Shown here piece after piece: positions 1 through 5,880 of a DNA stretch of 8,309 nucleotides (positions within the stretch are counted from its first letter, which is position 1; each line of letters begins with the position of its first letter). The position numbers were made by a program, and so were the translations under genes. Source of the DNA: Chloroflexota bacterium (GTDB taxonomy: Bacteria > Chloroflexota > Limnocylindria > Limnocylindrales > CSP1-4); contig JADGQG010000080.1 of NCBI GenBank assembly GCA_017882025.1, positions 1 through 8,309 of the forward strand, read 5' to 3'. The notes beneath the pieces are model-generated. The model was given only the letters and a program-made list of their open reading frames with translations. It had not been told where the DNA came from and did not search any database.

Positions 1-42
1 TCCGGCCCGAGAAGCCGGCTGCTCCCGGCGCCTCGACGACCG

Positions 43-711
43 TCACCTCGCGGGCCCCGGCTCGGCGATTCGGGCCTCCGGGACGCCCGCGCTGCGCAGG
101 AGGAGCGCGCGAAGCGGCGGGTACGTTTCCTCCAGCCGCGCCGGCTCGTCGGCCATCAGCCACCGCGCGACGACCTCGTTGAGCGCGCCGAACCAGGCAA
201 CGCCCGTCAGTTGCGCGTCGAGTGGCGGGATCGCGCCCTCCGCGACCGCCTGGTCCAGGTAGCCGGCGATCATCCTGGCAAAGCGCTCGTGGAGCGCGTT
301 CGTCTCGTCGTTGAAGGCGCGGCCGGCGCCCAGTGCGTCGAGGAAGAGGAGTCGGGCCATCGTGCGGTGCCCGGCAAATGTGGCGAAGACCGTCCGGAGT
401 GCAGCGTCGGCCTTTGCGATCGGGTCGGTCTCGGCGGCGACGGCCCGATCCACCTTCGCCGCAAGGCGGTCCGCGGTCGAGCGCATCAGCTCCCGGAAGA
501 TCGCCTCCTTCGTGGCGAAATGGAAGTAGACGCCGCCCTTGCTCGTCTCCGCAGCGGCCGCGATCTCGTCCATCGCGGTGTCCCGGTAACCGCGCCGGGC
601 GAACGTGTTGAACGCCGCGTCGAGGATCTGCTCGCGCCGCGTCCGGCTCTTCTCGGCCTGCATGCCGCCGCGTCTGTCGGCCTGCGCGCCACCGCGCTTC
701 TCGTCGCCCAT
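43..711 (-). CDS. TetR/AcrR-family transcriptional regulator
   Basis: A 222-residue DNA-binding repressor-type protein. The N-terminal helix-turn-helix domain (about residues 22-72) has the family pattern: TRREQILDAAFNTFARRGY, then a recognition segment with SKGGVYFHFATKEAIF. The C-terminal half (about 80-210) is an all-helical ligand-binding and dimer domain, too variable to name a ligand. Several in-frame starts exist. I chose the ATG at 709-711 because a GGAG at 718-721 lies six bases upstream; the internal ATG at 661-663 (206 aa) is an alternative with a poorer ribosome site. Reading further upstream would run through the operator and into the kinase gene. The palindrome at 731-765 just before the start suggests autoregulation. 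The gene lies 58 bases after the histidine kinase on the same strand, so it may be read through from that operon or from its own promoter. The family call is firm; the regulon is unknown. Confidence 0.93.
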   Translation of the reverse strand: MGDEKRGGAQADRRGGMQAEKSRTRREQILDAAFNTFARRGYRDTAMDEIAAAAETSKGGVYFHFATKEAIFRELMRSTADRLAAKVDRAVAAETDPIAKADAALRTVFATFAGHRTMARLLFLDALGAGRAFNDETNALHERFARMIAGYLDQAVAEGAIPPLDAQLTGVAWFGALNEVVARWLMADEPARLEETYPPLRALLLRSAGVPEARIAEPGPAR

Positions 712-717
712 CTCCGG

Positions 718-721
718 CTCC
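718..721 (-). promoter_or_regulatory. Ribosome binding site of the TetR gene
   Basis: On the minus strand a GGAG lies six bases before the ATG at 709-711. This decides between several in-frame starts. A second GGAG directly touches the ATG and is too close to act. Confidence 0.5.
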
Positions 722-730
722 GCTTGCCGC

Positions 731-765
731 TGCGAAAACCGACCGACCAGTCGGTTTGTTTCGCA
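731..765. promoter_or_regulatory. TetR-type operator, nested palindrome
   Basis: The core is ACCGAC (742-747), two bases, GTCGGT (750-755), a perfect inverted repeat of the size and spacing typical of TetR-family operators. An extra ACCGAC copy at 738-743 overlaps the left arm, giving a second, wider pairing (AAACCGAC 736-743 with GTCGGTTT 750-757). An outer repeat, TGCGAAA (731-737) with TTTCGCA (759-765), encloses both. The site lies 20 bases upstream of the TetR start and five bases past the kinase stop codon, which fits autorepression. The symmetry is read directly; binding by the neighbouring TetR protein is inference. Confidence 0.75.
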
Positions 766-769
766 GATC

Positions 770-2161
770 CTACCCGGTCTTCGCGGGACGGGCGCCGGTA
801 GATGGGGTGCCGGCAGAGGGGAGGCCGTCGGTGGTTGCGGCCGCTGGTCCCGCACCCGCAGCCCCGGCTGCGCCCGACCTTCCGGCCGGCAGCGTCAACA
901 CGAACCGGGCGCCGCCGCCCGGTGCCTCCGTCGCGGCCAGCGTTCCGTCGTGGAGCTCCGCCAGGCGGCGCGCGATCGCGAGGCCCAGGCCGCTTCCCGC
1001 GTCGGCGCGGGTACGGGAACCGGGCAGCCGGGCGAACGGCTCGAAGATCGCCTCGCGGGCCTCGGCTGGGACGCCGGGGCCCCGGTCGTCAACGCTCACC
1101 GCGGCGGTACGCCCGCCGCCCGGCCCTGCCGTCACGGTGACACGGCCGCCCGGCGGCGAGTGTCGGGATGCGTTGTCGACGAGGACGAGCAGCAGCTGGA
1201 CGAGCCGATCCGGGTCGCCCACCACGTGGAGGACCGTCCCGTCCTCTGGCGGCCCGACGAGCTCGATGCCGCGCTCCGCGGCAAGCGGGCCCGCCCGTCG
1301 GACCGTGTCGCGTGCGATCGCCGCGAGGTCGATGGGACGCCGCTCGATGACGAGCGAACCGCGCTCCGACGCGGCGAGCGCGAGCAGGTCGTCGACCAGG
1401 CCGCCGAGCCGGTCCGACTCGGCCACGATGTCCGCGACGAGCGGGCGGCCCTCCTCCACGACGAGACCCTCCCGTTCCAGTACCTCGGCAGAAGCCCGGA
1501 TGATCGCGGCCGGCGTCCGGATCTCGTGCGACGCGTCGGCCACGAACCGCCGCTCGGTGGCGAACGCCGCGCGGATCGGGACCAGGGCGCGGCCGGTCAC
1601 GAAGAGCGTCACGAGCGCCGCGCCCGCGAGCCCCACCAGCCCGACCAGCGTCACCGCCAGGATCAGCGTGCGCGACTGACGCTCGTGAGCCGTCAGCACG
1701 AACCCGGCCTCCAGCCAGCCCACCGGGGCCGCGGCATCGCCGATCGGGAGCGTCAGGAGGCGGATCGGGACCGCACCGTCCTGGACGGTCCTGAGGTCGC
1801 GGCCGGTCGCCCGTGCCGCCGCGACGGCAGCCACGTCCGGCAAGCCCTGGCGCGGCACTCCTGACTGGTTGGAGACCACGCCTCCACTGGGGCCGAGGAT
1901 GAGGAAGAACGTGTCCGAGTCCCCCGGGGGGCGCTCGTCGCCCTCGCTGGCCGTGGGCAGCTCACCGGCCAGGCGCTGCGACTCCGCGATCGCCGCCTGC
2001 TCGAGCGCGCGGTCCACGTCCTGGTCGAGCGCCCGGGTCGCGATGAACGCAGTGGCCGCCCCGATGGCCAGGACGAGCGCGCCGATCAGCAGGAGCGTCA
2101 TGACCGCCAGCCGTCGCCGTGTCGAGGCAAGGAGCCGGCCGGCGGGGGCGCGGTCGGTCAC
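770..2161 (-). CDS. Membrane sensor histidine kinase of a two-component system
   Basis: A 463-residue sensor kinase. Transmembrane helix 1 is at about residues 18-43, an extracytoplasmic sensor region spans about 44-162, and helix 2 is at about 165-188. The HisKA dimerisation domain carries SHEIRTP with the phospho-accepting His212. The ATP-binding domain shows the N box (VDNASRHS, Asn330), G1 (DDRGPGVP, 358-365), F box (IFEPFARLPG) and G2 (GSGLGLAIARRL, 389-400). Only about 24 residues separate helix 2 from His212, too few for a full HAMP linker. The last 35 residues are an Ala/Gly/Pro-rich tail. The start is a GTG whose bases overlap the response regulator's TGA (GTGA at 2158-2161), so the pair is translationally coupled. 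The signal sensed cannot be read from the sequence. It may control the divergent redox operon at 3015-5611. Confidence 0.95.
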   Translation of the reverse strand: MTDRAPAGRLLASTRRRLAVMTLLLIGALVLAIGAATAFIATRALDQDVDRALEQAAIAESQRLAGELPTASEGDERPPGDSDTFFLILGPSGGVVSNQSGVPRQGLPDVAAVAAARATGRDLRTVQDGAVPIRLLTLPIGDAAAPVGWLEAGFVLTAHERQSRTLILAVTLVGLVGLAGAALVTLFVTGRALVPIRAAFATERRFVADASHEIRTPAAIIRASAEVLEREGLVVEEGRPLVADIVAESDRLGGLVDDLLALAASERGSLVIERRPIDLAAIARDTVRRAGPLAAERGIELVGPPEDGTVLHVVGDPDRLVQLLLVLVDNASRHSPPGGRVTVTAGPGGGRTAAVSVDDRGPGVPAEAREAIFEPFARLPGSRTRADAGSGLGLAIARRLAELHDGTLAATEAPGGGARFVLTLPAGRSGAAGAAGAGPAAATTDGLPSAGTPSTGARPAKTG

Positions 2162-2850
2162 GCGTCCGTCCGGAGGGCGTACCCGACACCGCGCACGGTC
2201 CGGACGCGGGTGGTGCTGCCCAGCTCCGCCAGCTTCTTCCGGATGTATGAGACGTAGAGATCGACCACGTTCGAGTAGACGTCCGGCTCCGCGCCCCAGA
2301 CGGCATCCAGGACCTGCTGGCGCGTCACGACCCGCCCCTCGTTGCGGATCAGGTACGCCAGCAGCGCGAACTCGCGGGCCGAGAGGTCCACGCTGCCCTC
2401 CCCCACTCGCGCGACGTGGCGCTCCTCATCCAGCTCCAGGTCCCCGGCCGCGAGCCGCGGCGCAGGCAGCGCCGTCGTGCGCCGGCCCAGTGCCCGAACC
2501 CGGGCGAGCAGCTCCGCGAACGCGAACGGCTTGGCGAGGTAGTCGTCAGCGCCCGCATCGAGGCCGGCCACCCGGTCGTCCACGCCCCCGAGCGCCGTGA
2601 GCATGAGCGCCGGCGTCCGGATGCCGCGGGTGCGGAGCATCCGCAGCAGGTCCAGCCCGTCGAGGTCGGGCAGCATCCGGTCGAGCACGAGCACGTCGTA
2701 CGGGACCGACCCGGCAGCGGTGGCGAGGCTCAGCGCCCCGACGGCGTCGCCGGCACGATCCACGACATGTCGCTCGGCCACCAGGACGCGGCGGATCAAC
2801 TCCGCCATCTTCGGTTCGTCCTCGACCAGCAGGATGCGCATCAGGGGCAT
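2158..2850 (-). CDS. OmpR/PhoB-family response regulator
   Basis: A 230-residue two-domain regulator. The receiver domain (about residues 4-118) opens with MRILLVEDEP and has the acidic pair, the phospho-acceptor Asp57 in LVLDRMLPDLDG, the switch Thr in MLTALGG and the Lys of DYLAKPF. The C-terminal winged-helix domain (about 135-228) has the OmpR features LSAREFALLAYLIRNEG, an RKKLAEL recognition-helix region and the closing VRTVRGVGYAL. Two ATG starts, at 2850 and 2841, fit; a GTG at 2907 would add 19 Arg/Pro-rich residues unlike the family. I list 2850 because GGAC lies seven bases upstream; 2841 matches the usual family start and is equally possible. The stop overlaps the kinase GTG start. 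The gene is divergent from the small membrane protein gene at 3015, with 164 bases between them. Confidence 0.95.
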   Translation of the reverse strand: MPLMRILLVEDEPKMAELIRRVLVAERHVVDRAGDAVGALSLATAAGSVPYDVLVLDRMLPDLDGLDLLRMLRTRGIRTPALMLTALGGVDDRVAGLDAGADDYLAKPFAFAELLARVRALGRRTTALPAPRLAAGDLELDEERHVARVGEGSVDLSAREFALLAYLIRNEGRVVTRQQVLDAVWGAEPDVYSNVVDLYVSYIRKKLAELGSTTRVRTVRGVGYALRTDA

Positions 2851-2971
2851 CGTCCGGGTCCGCGGCGGCCGCGTCAACGGCCGAACGGCATTCCTGTGAG
2901 AACGCACATCCGGCCCACACGCCTCCTACACCGCGTCGTCCGAGGATTGGGCACGTCATCCCGCACTTGCC

Positions 2972-2991
2972 GCCCAGCGCCTGCGCCGGGC
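2972..2991. other. GC-rich hairpin in the presumed leader of the plus-strand operon
   Basis: GCCC (2972-2975) pairs with GGGC (2988-2991), and GCGC (2977-2980) faces GCGC (2983-2986) across a very small centre, giving a near-palindrome of 20 bases. It ends 10 bases before the GGAG ribosome site. It could be an operator or a 5' leader hairpin, or chance in such GC-rich DNA. Confidence 0.25.
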
Positions 2992-3001
2992 CGAACCCCA
3001 C

Positions 3002-3005
3002 GGAG
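3002..3005 (+). promoter_or_regulatory. Ribosome binding site of the first small membrane protein gene
   Basis: GGAG with nine bases to the ATG at 3015. It favours this ATG over an in-frame TTG at 2967, which would add 16 residues with no family feature. Confidence 0.5.
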
Positions 3006-3014
3006 CTGCTCCAC

Positions 3015-3335
3015 ATGTCCGTTCCATCCACCGACACTCCCGGCGTGCGACGCTCCGCAGGCGTGAGCCGCCTCGGCATCGCGGTGGCGTCCCTTGCGAC
3101 CGCCGGGTCGTTCGCCGTCGCCCTGTTCGGGCTGGGCGGCCCTCCTGCGCCAGCGGCCCCCGCAACACTTGCCGTGGCCGATCCTGCCGCACAACAGGTC
3201 GTGGTCAAGACGGTCTACGTCCAGCTCCCATCCGCGACGGCCGCCCCAGTCGCTGCCGTACCGAACGCCGTGTCCTCAGTGGTGACCAGGCAGTCCGGGG
3301 GCTCCGAGGGCAGCGAGAAGGAAGGAAACGACTGA
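3015..3335 (+). CDS. Small single-pass membrane protein, VYVQ/TRQSG type (copy 1)
   Basis: A 106-residue protein that I do not recognise as a named family. A short N-terminal segment with Arg12, Arg13 and Arg19 precedes one hydrophobic helix (about 18-40), so by the positive-inside rule the C-terminal 65 residues face outside. That tail is Ala/Pro-rich, then has VVVKTVYVQ (62-70), an Ala/Pro/Val linker, SSVVTRQSGG (87-96) and a charged end. The next gene encodes a protein with the same plan and the same motifs, so the two look like diverged duplicates. No Cys, heme motif, lipobox or recognisable FMN-binding motif is present. It is the first gene of a four-gene run with an ApbE-like enzyme and a ferric-reductase-type membrane protein; a role in that redox system is inferred from position only. 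The stop is one base before the next ATG. Confidence 0.8.
   Translation: MSVPSTDTPGVRRSAGVSRLGIAVASLATAGSFAVALFGLGGPPAPAAPATLAVADPAAQQVVVKTVYVQLPSATAAPVAAVPNAVSSVVTRQSGGSEGSEKEGND
3322..3327 (+). promoter_or_regulatory. Ribosome binding site of the second small membrane protein gene
   Basis: AAGGAA, nine to ten bases before the ATG at 3337, is a strong purine-rich site inside the end of copy 1. It supports both the start of copy 2 and that this small ORF is really translated. Confidence 0.55.
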
Positions 3336-3336
3336 G

Positions 3337-3786
3337 ATGCCGATCCGAACCGACCCCACCCCCCGGCCCGTGGCCGCCGCCCCGGTCGCGGTGCCGGCGT
3401 CCTCCTCGGAGCGCCCGGCCGGTTCCGTCGCTCCGTCGGCGCATGCGGGTCCCTCCCGACCGGCCGGCCGGCCGGTCGCGCGCCCGGCGCCACGCCGGCC
3501 GGACCCGACAATCACCCGGCTCGCGGTTGCCGCCGGCGGGATCGCGACGATCTCCGCGTTGCTCGCCGCGATCGCGAGCGCGGCGATCCCGGCTGGGACG
3601 GCCGCTGCCGCCCCGACGACCGGCACCGCCGCAACACCCGGCTCGGTTCAGACCATAGTCAAGTACGTCTACGTGCAGCCCGGCCAGGTGAATCCCGGCA
3701 CTGGGCTCGCGACTGTCGTCACGCCTCCGGCTCCGCTCCAGGCGCCGGCGCCCGTCGTGACGCGCCAGTCCGGCGCGAAGCCATGA
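3337..3786 (+). CDS. Small single-pass membrane protein, VYVQ/TRQSG type (copy 2)
   Basis: A 149-residue paralogue of the preceding protein. A long Pro/Ala/Arg-rich N-terminus (1-58, including R-P-A-P-R-R-P-D) is followed by one hydrophobic helix (about 61-85), a Thr/Ala-rich spacer, TIVKYVYVQ (106-114), a Pro/Gly/Val linker and APVVTRQSGAKP at the extreme C-terminus. Copy 1 carries VVKTVYVQ and VVTRQSGG in the same order, 20 residues apart instead of 27. The Arg-rich N-terminus predicts N-in, C-out, so both motifs would lie outside the membrane. No Cys or known cofactor motif is visible; the SGA of QSGAKP only faintly recalls the S/T-G-A-T/S sequence modified by ApbE enzymes and lacks the acceptor Thr/Ser. 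The stop overlaps the ApbE start (ATGA at 3783-3786), implying coupled translation. The gene is well supported; its function is unknown. Confidence 0.82.
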   Translation: MPIRTDPTPRPVAAAPVAVPASSSERPAGSVAPSAHAGPSRPAGRPVARPAPRRPDPTITRLAVAAGGIATISALLAAIASAAIPAGTAAAAPTTGTAATPGSVQTIVKYVYVQPGQVNPGTGLATVVTPPAPLQAPAPVVTRQSGAKP

Positions 3787-4802
3787 TCGGCGCGACCGCC
3801 GTGGCGGCCGCGCCGATCTCCCCTTCGGCCGTGCATCCGCGAGCCGTTCATCGCTCCCGGGCCATGGGCGGCGGGCTCGGTATCCACGTGGCAGTCGCAG
3901 ACGACACGGCCCTCGTTGCCGCTGAACTTGACGCAGCGCGGGTCGCGGCCAGGGTCCGCGCCTGGGCCGGCCGCTTGACCCGCCACGACCCGGCCTCCGA
4001 CCTGATGCGCGCAAACGCGGATCCGAGCGGCGTGGTGCCTGTCCGCCCCACGCTGGCTGCCGCGTTGCGGTGGGCCGCCGACGCCGCGGACCTGACGGGC
4101 GGGATCGTGGACGCCACGCTCCTTCGCGAGCGCCTCGCGGCGGAGATGACGGCGCACATGGGGTCGACGACACGCTCCGGGTCCGCGCTCGCGCCGGCGG
4201 GCGTGCCCGGCCTCCCGAGCGGTGCGGCGTCGCGGCCGACCTGGCGCCTCGAACGCGCCCGGCACCGAAGCGCCCACCTCCACCGCGAGCCCGGCCTCGC
4301 GTTCGACCTCGACGGCGTAGCCAAGGGCTGGATCGCCGACCGTGCCCTCGCGCTGCTCGACCGACATCCCGGCGCCCTGGTCGACGCCGACGGTGATATC
4401 GCCATCCGGAGCGCGGAGGGCGACGCCTGGGAAGTCGGCGTGGCCGACCCGCGGACCGCGGGCGCGCAGCTCGCCGTGTTCGTGCTGCCGGGGGCATCCC
4501 TGGGCGCGCACTACGGCCTCGCCACGTCCGGCATCAGCGTCCACCGCTGGGCCGGGCCGGACGGCGAGCGTCACCACCTCATCGACCCGCGGACCGGTCG
4601 TCCGGCCGCCACGGACGTCGTCCAGGCAACCGTGCTCGCCGGGAGCGCACGTGCCGCCGAGGCGTGGGCGAAGACCGCCGTCGTGCTCGGCCTCATCGCC
4701 GCGCTGAACGTGCTCGATCGAGCCCCGATCCTGGGCGCTATCCTGCTCGCATCCGACGGCCGCGTGCTCGCGGTCCCACGAACGACCCGGTGGCTGGCAT
4801 GA
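3783..4802 (+). CDS. ApbE-like FAD:protein FMN transferase, divergent
   Basis: A 339-residue member of the ApbE family, which transfers FMN from FAD to a Thr/Ser of a target redox protein using Mg2+. Family landmarks in order: RAMGGGLGIHV (26-36), LTRHDPASDLMRAN (65-78, matching R-F/S-x-x-x-x-S-D-L-x-x-L-N), GGIVDAT (106-112), DLDGVAKGW (175-183, for the usual DLGGIAKG), DADGDIAI (201-208, where N-x-G-G-D is common), TSGIS (248-252) and HLIDPRTGRP (265-274). The late metal-site segment, usually A-D-x-x-x-T, reads AEAWAKT (292-298), so Asp is replaced by Glu. I see no lipobox or clear signal peptide, so it may act in the cytoplasm or be exported atypically. It overlaps the genes on both sides by four bases (ATGA), placing it in a tight operon with a heme-type membrane protein. 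The family call is firm; activity is likely but unproven. Confidence 0.92.
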   Translation: MIGATAVAAAPISPSAVHPRAVHRSRAMGGGLGIHVAVADDTALVAAELDAARVAARVRAWAGRLTRHDPASDLMRANADPSGVVPVRPTLAAALRWAADAADLTGGIVDATLLRERLAAEMTAHMGSTTRSGSALAPAGVPGLPSGAASRPTWRLERARHRSAHLHREPGLAFDLDGVAKGWIADRALALLDRHPGALVDADGDIAIRSAEGDAWEVGVADPRTAGAQLAVFVLPGASLGAHYGLATSGISVHRWAGPDGERHHLIDPRTGRPAATDVVQATVLAGSARAAEAWAKTAVVLGLIAALNVLDRAPILGAILLASDGRVLAVPRTTRWLA

Positions 4803-5611
4803 AGTATCGCGGCCTCTCCCCACTCCAGCTCGGCACCGTCTGGGTGGTCTTCATGGTCGCGGTCGGCGTCATCGTGGGGGCCACGGGCCCGCGCGCGGTG
4901 ACCGCGCTGGCGGACCTTGCGCAAGTTGCCCCGAGTCGGCTGCCGTGGGTGGCGACCCGCCTCGTCGCGTTCCTCTCGTATTTCGCGATCACCGGGTCCG
5001 TCGTCTACGGGTTGCTGCTCTCCACGAAGATCCTCGACGCGGTCGCCCATCGACCCGTGTCGTTCGCGCTGCACCAGGACCTCGCGGCGATCGGCTTCGG
5101 GCTCGCCGGCGTCCACGCCGTCCTGCTCGGCCTCGACGCGACGGTGCCGTTCTCGCTCGGTGACATGCTCGTCCCTTTCGTCGCGCCCTACCGGCCGCTC
5201 TGGGTCGGCGTCGGCCAGCTGACGCTCTACGTCGTGGGCGTGGTGATCGCGAGCTTCTACCTCCGGCGGCGGATCGGGCAAAGGACGTGGCGTCTCCTCC
5301 ACTACCTGACGTTCATCTCGTTCGTCGGCGCGACCGCGCACGGGATCATGTCCGGAAGCGACAGCGGCACCGCGTGGGCCTGGTGGAGCTATGTCGGGGC
5401 GACCGCACTCGTCGTCTTCCTGACCGGTTACCGGATCGTGACCGGCATCACGGCCTCGCGCGAGCGAGCGTCGCGGCCCGCTCCGGCGTCGCGGTCAGCG
5501 CCGGGGTCGCTGTCGGCACCGCGTCCCCTCCCGGCCATGGGACCGCTTGACCTGCGCGCGCCCGTCCACACGCTCACCGGCTCCCGCGAGAAGGCTCGCC
5601 CGGCTCCCTGA
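4799..5611 (+). CDS. Ferric-reductase-like six-helix membrane protein (putative bis-heme b)
   Basis: A 270-residue integral membrane protein with helices at about 12-30, 52-75, 92-112, 137-155, 166-184 and 194-214. Helix 3 has His92 and His106 (LHQDLAAIGFGLAGVH) and helix 5 has His168 and His181 (LHYLTFISFVGATAH). These spacings of 14 and 13 are the pattern that holds two stacked b hemes in ferric reductase/NOX/MsrQ-type proteins. The C-terminus from about 220 is a soluble Arg/Ser/Pro-rich tail with no FAD or NADPH-binding domain, so electrons must come from another component. The ATG at 4799 overlaps the ApbE stop (ATGA), which fixes the start. Together with ApbE it suggests transmembrane electron transfer to a flavinylated carrier outside. 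VGAT occurs three times (26-29, 176-179, 199-202). The fold is confident; donor, acceptor and direction are not known. Confidence 0.9.
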   Translation: MKYRGLSPLQLGTVWVVFMVAVGVIVGATGPRAVTALADLAQVAPSRLPWVATRLVAFLSYFAITGSVVYGLLLSTKILDAVAHRPVSFALHQDLAAIGFGLAGVHAVLLGLDATVPFSLGDMLVPFVAPYRPLWVGVGQLTLYVVGVVIASFYLRRRIGQRTWRLLHYLTFISFVGATAHGIMSGSDSGTAWAWWSYVGATALVVFLTGYRIVTGITASRERASRPAPASRSAPGSLSAPRPLPAMGPLDLRAPVHTLTGSREKARPAP

Positions 5612-5638
5612 GCGGCCCGATCCGGCCTGCCGGGAGCC
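5602..5638. terminator. Bipartite hairpin across the end of the redox operon
   Basis: GGCTCCC (5602-5608) pairs with GGGAGCC (5632-5638). Inside it, GC (5612-5613) pairs with GC (5629-5630) and GGCC (5614-5617) with GGCC (5624-5627), around a CGATCC loop. The structure straddles the TGA stop at 5609-5611. No T-run follows on either strand, so it is not a classical intrinsic terminator. Its place between convergent operons suggests transcript end formation or 3' protection. Confidence 0.42.
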
Positions 5639-5878
5639 AGAAGGGATCGTGGCGCGCCCGTCCCGGCCCGCGCACGTCCAGCGCGATCTCTGCGTGAGCC
5701 GGCGTGCCCCGTTTCCTGCCGTGCACGGTTCCATGCGGGCCCCGTTCCTGACTGCACCGTCCCGTCGCGCTTGGCGGCAATCCGTCGGAGCAACGCCTGG
5801 ACGTCGTGCAGGCGGGTCTCGGCCTCGGGACGCCACCGCCAGCCGGTTCCGCTCGGCGAGCGACCGGCGCCGGCCCAC
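5639..5878. other. Convergent intergenic gap without a convincing gene
   Basis: Open frames exist on both strands here but are Arg/Gly/Pro-rich and look like composition shadows. The only stretch that reads like protein is on the minus strand beside the methyltransferase stop (see 5766-5880). No RNA gene, repeat or promoter stands out. Confidence 0.5.
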
Positions 5879-5880
5879 CT
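5766..5880 (-). other. Possible frameshifted C-terminal remnant of the methyltransferase
   Basis: On the minus strand, directly after the methyltransferase TAG, another frame (AGG at 5880, TGG at 5877 and so on) reads RWAGAGRSPSGTGWRW and then EAETRLHDVQALLRRI (5826-5779). The second part is an ordinary-looking amphipathic helix with a G/C-biased third position, unlike the Arg-rich shadows around it. The frame has no good start codon before a TTG at 5793, so it is not a convincing independent gene. A single-base indel near 5880 would join it to the upstream protein. Against this, the frame stays open far beyond the helix, into the opposite gene, so no natural end is visible. Confidence 0.2.

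Larger units (their letters stand above)
2851..3014. promoter_or_regulatory. Divergent intergenic region between regulator and redox operon
   Basis: This 164-base gap must hold promoters for both the two-component genes and the plus-strand operon. I find no convincing -10/-35 pair on either strand. A short inverted repeat, TGTG-(6)-CACA, lies at 2895-2908, and GGCCGAAC occurs twice (2879-2886 and 2989-2996). No clear tandem pair of the kind OmpR-type regulators usually bind stands out. The regulatory role is inferred from gene orientation. Confidence 0.45.

Noticed and set aside
1..42. GCCGG/CCGGC pair downstream of the TetR stop as a terminator
   Set aside because: Only a five-base stem with no T-run; expected by chance at this GC content.
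712..855. Upstream start adding 48 residues to the TetR protein
   Set aside because: It would be Pro/Arg-rich, translate through the operator and overlap the kinase coding end; TetR proteins start close to the helix-turn-helix.
605..1864. Long plus-strand open frame (419 codons) opposite the histidine kinase
   Set aside because: Arg/Asp/Glu-rich low-complexity translation with no family feature; the complementary strand encodes a complete kinase.
2848..2876. TTGACG at 2871-2876 (minus strand) as a -35 element for the response regulator
   Set aside because: The matching -10 would fall on the start codon and no TATAAT-like sequence is there.
2967..3014. TTG start extending the first small membrane protein by 16 residues
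   Set aside because: No ribosome site, and the ATG at 3015 has a well-spaced GGAG.
3222..3239. LPSAT in copy 1 of the small protein as a sortase-type signal
   Set aside because: No hydrophobic helix and basic tail follow it, and it is not conserved in copy 2.
3205..4497. Long minus-strand open frame (430 codons) opposite the small proteins and ApbE
   Set aside because: Arg/Pro/Gly-rich shadow; the plus strand has ribosome sites, overlapping start-stops and ApbE motifs.
3669..4823. Minus-strand open frame (384 codons) across ApbE
   Set aside because: Composition is a mirror of the ApbE gene and no domain is recognisable.
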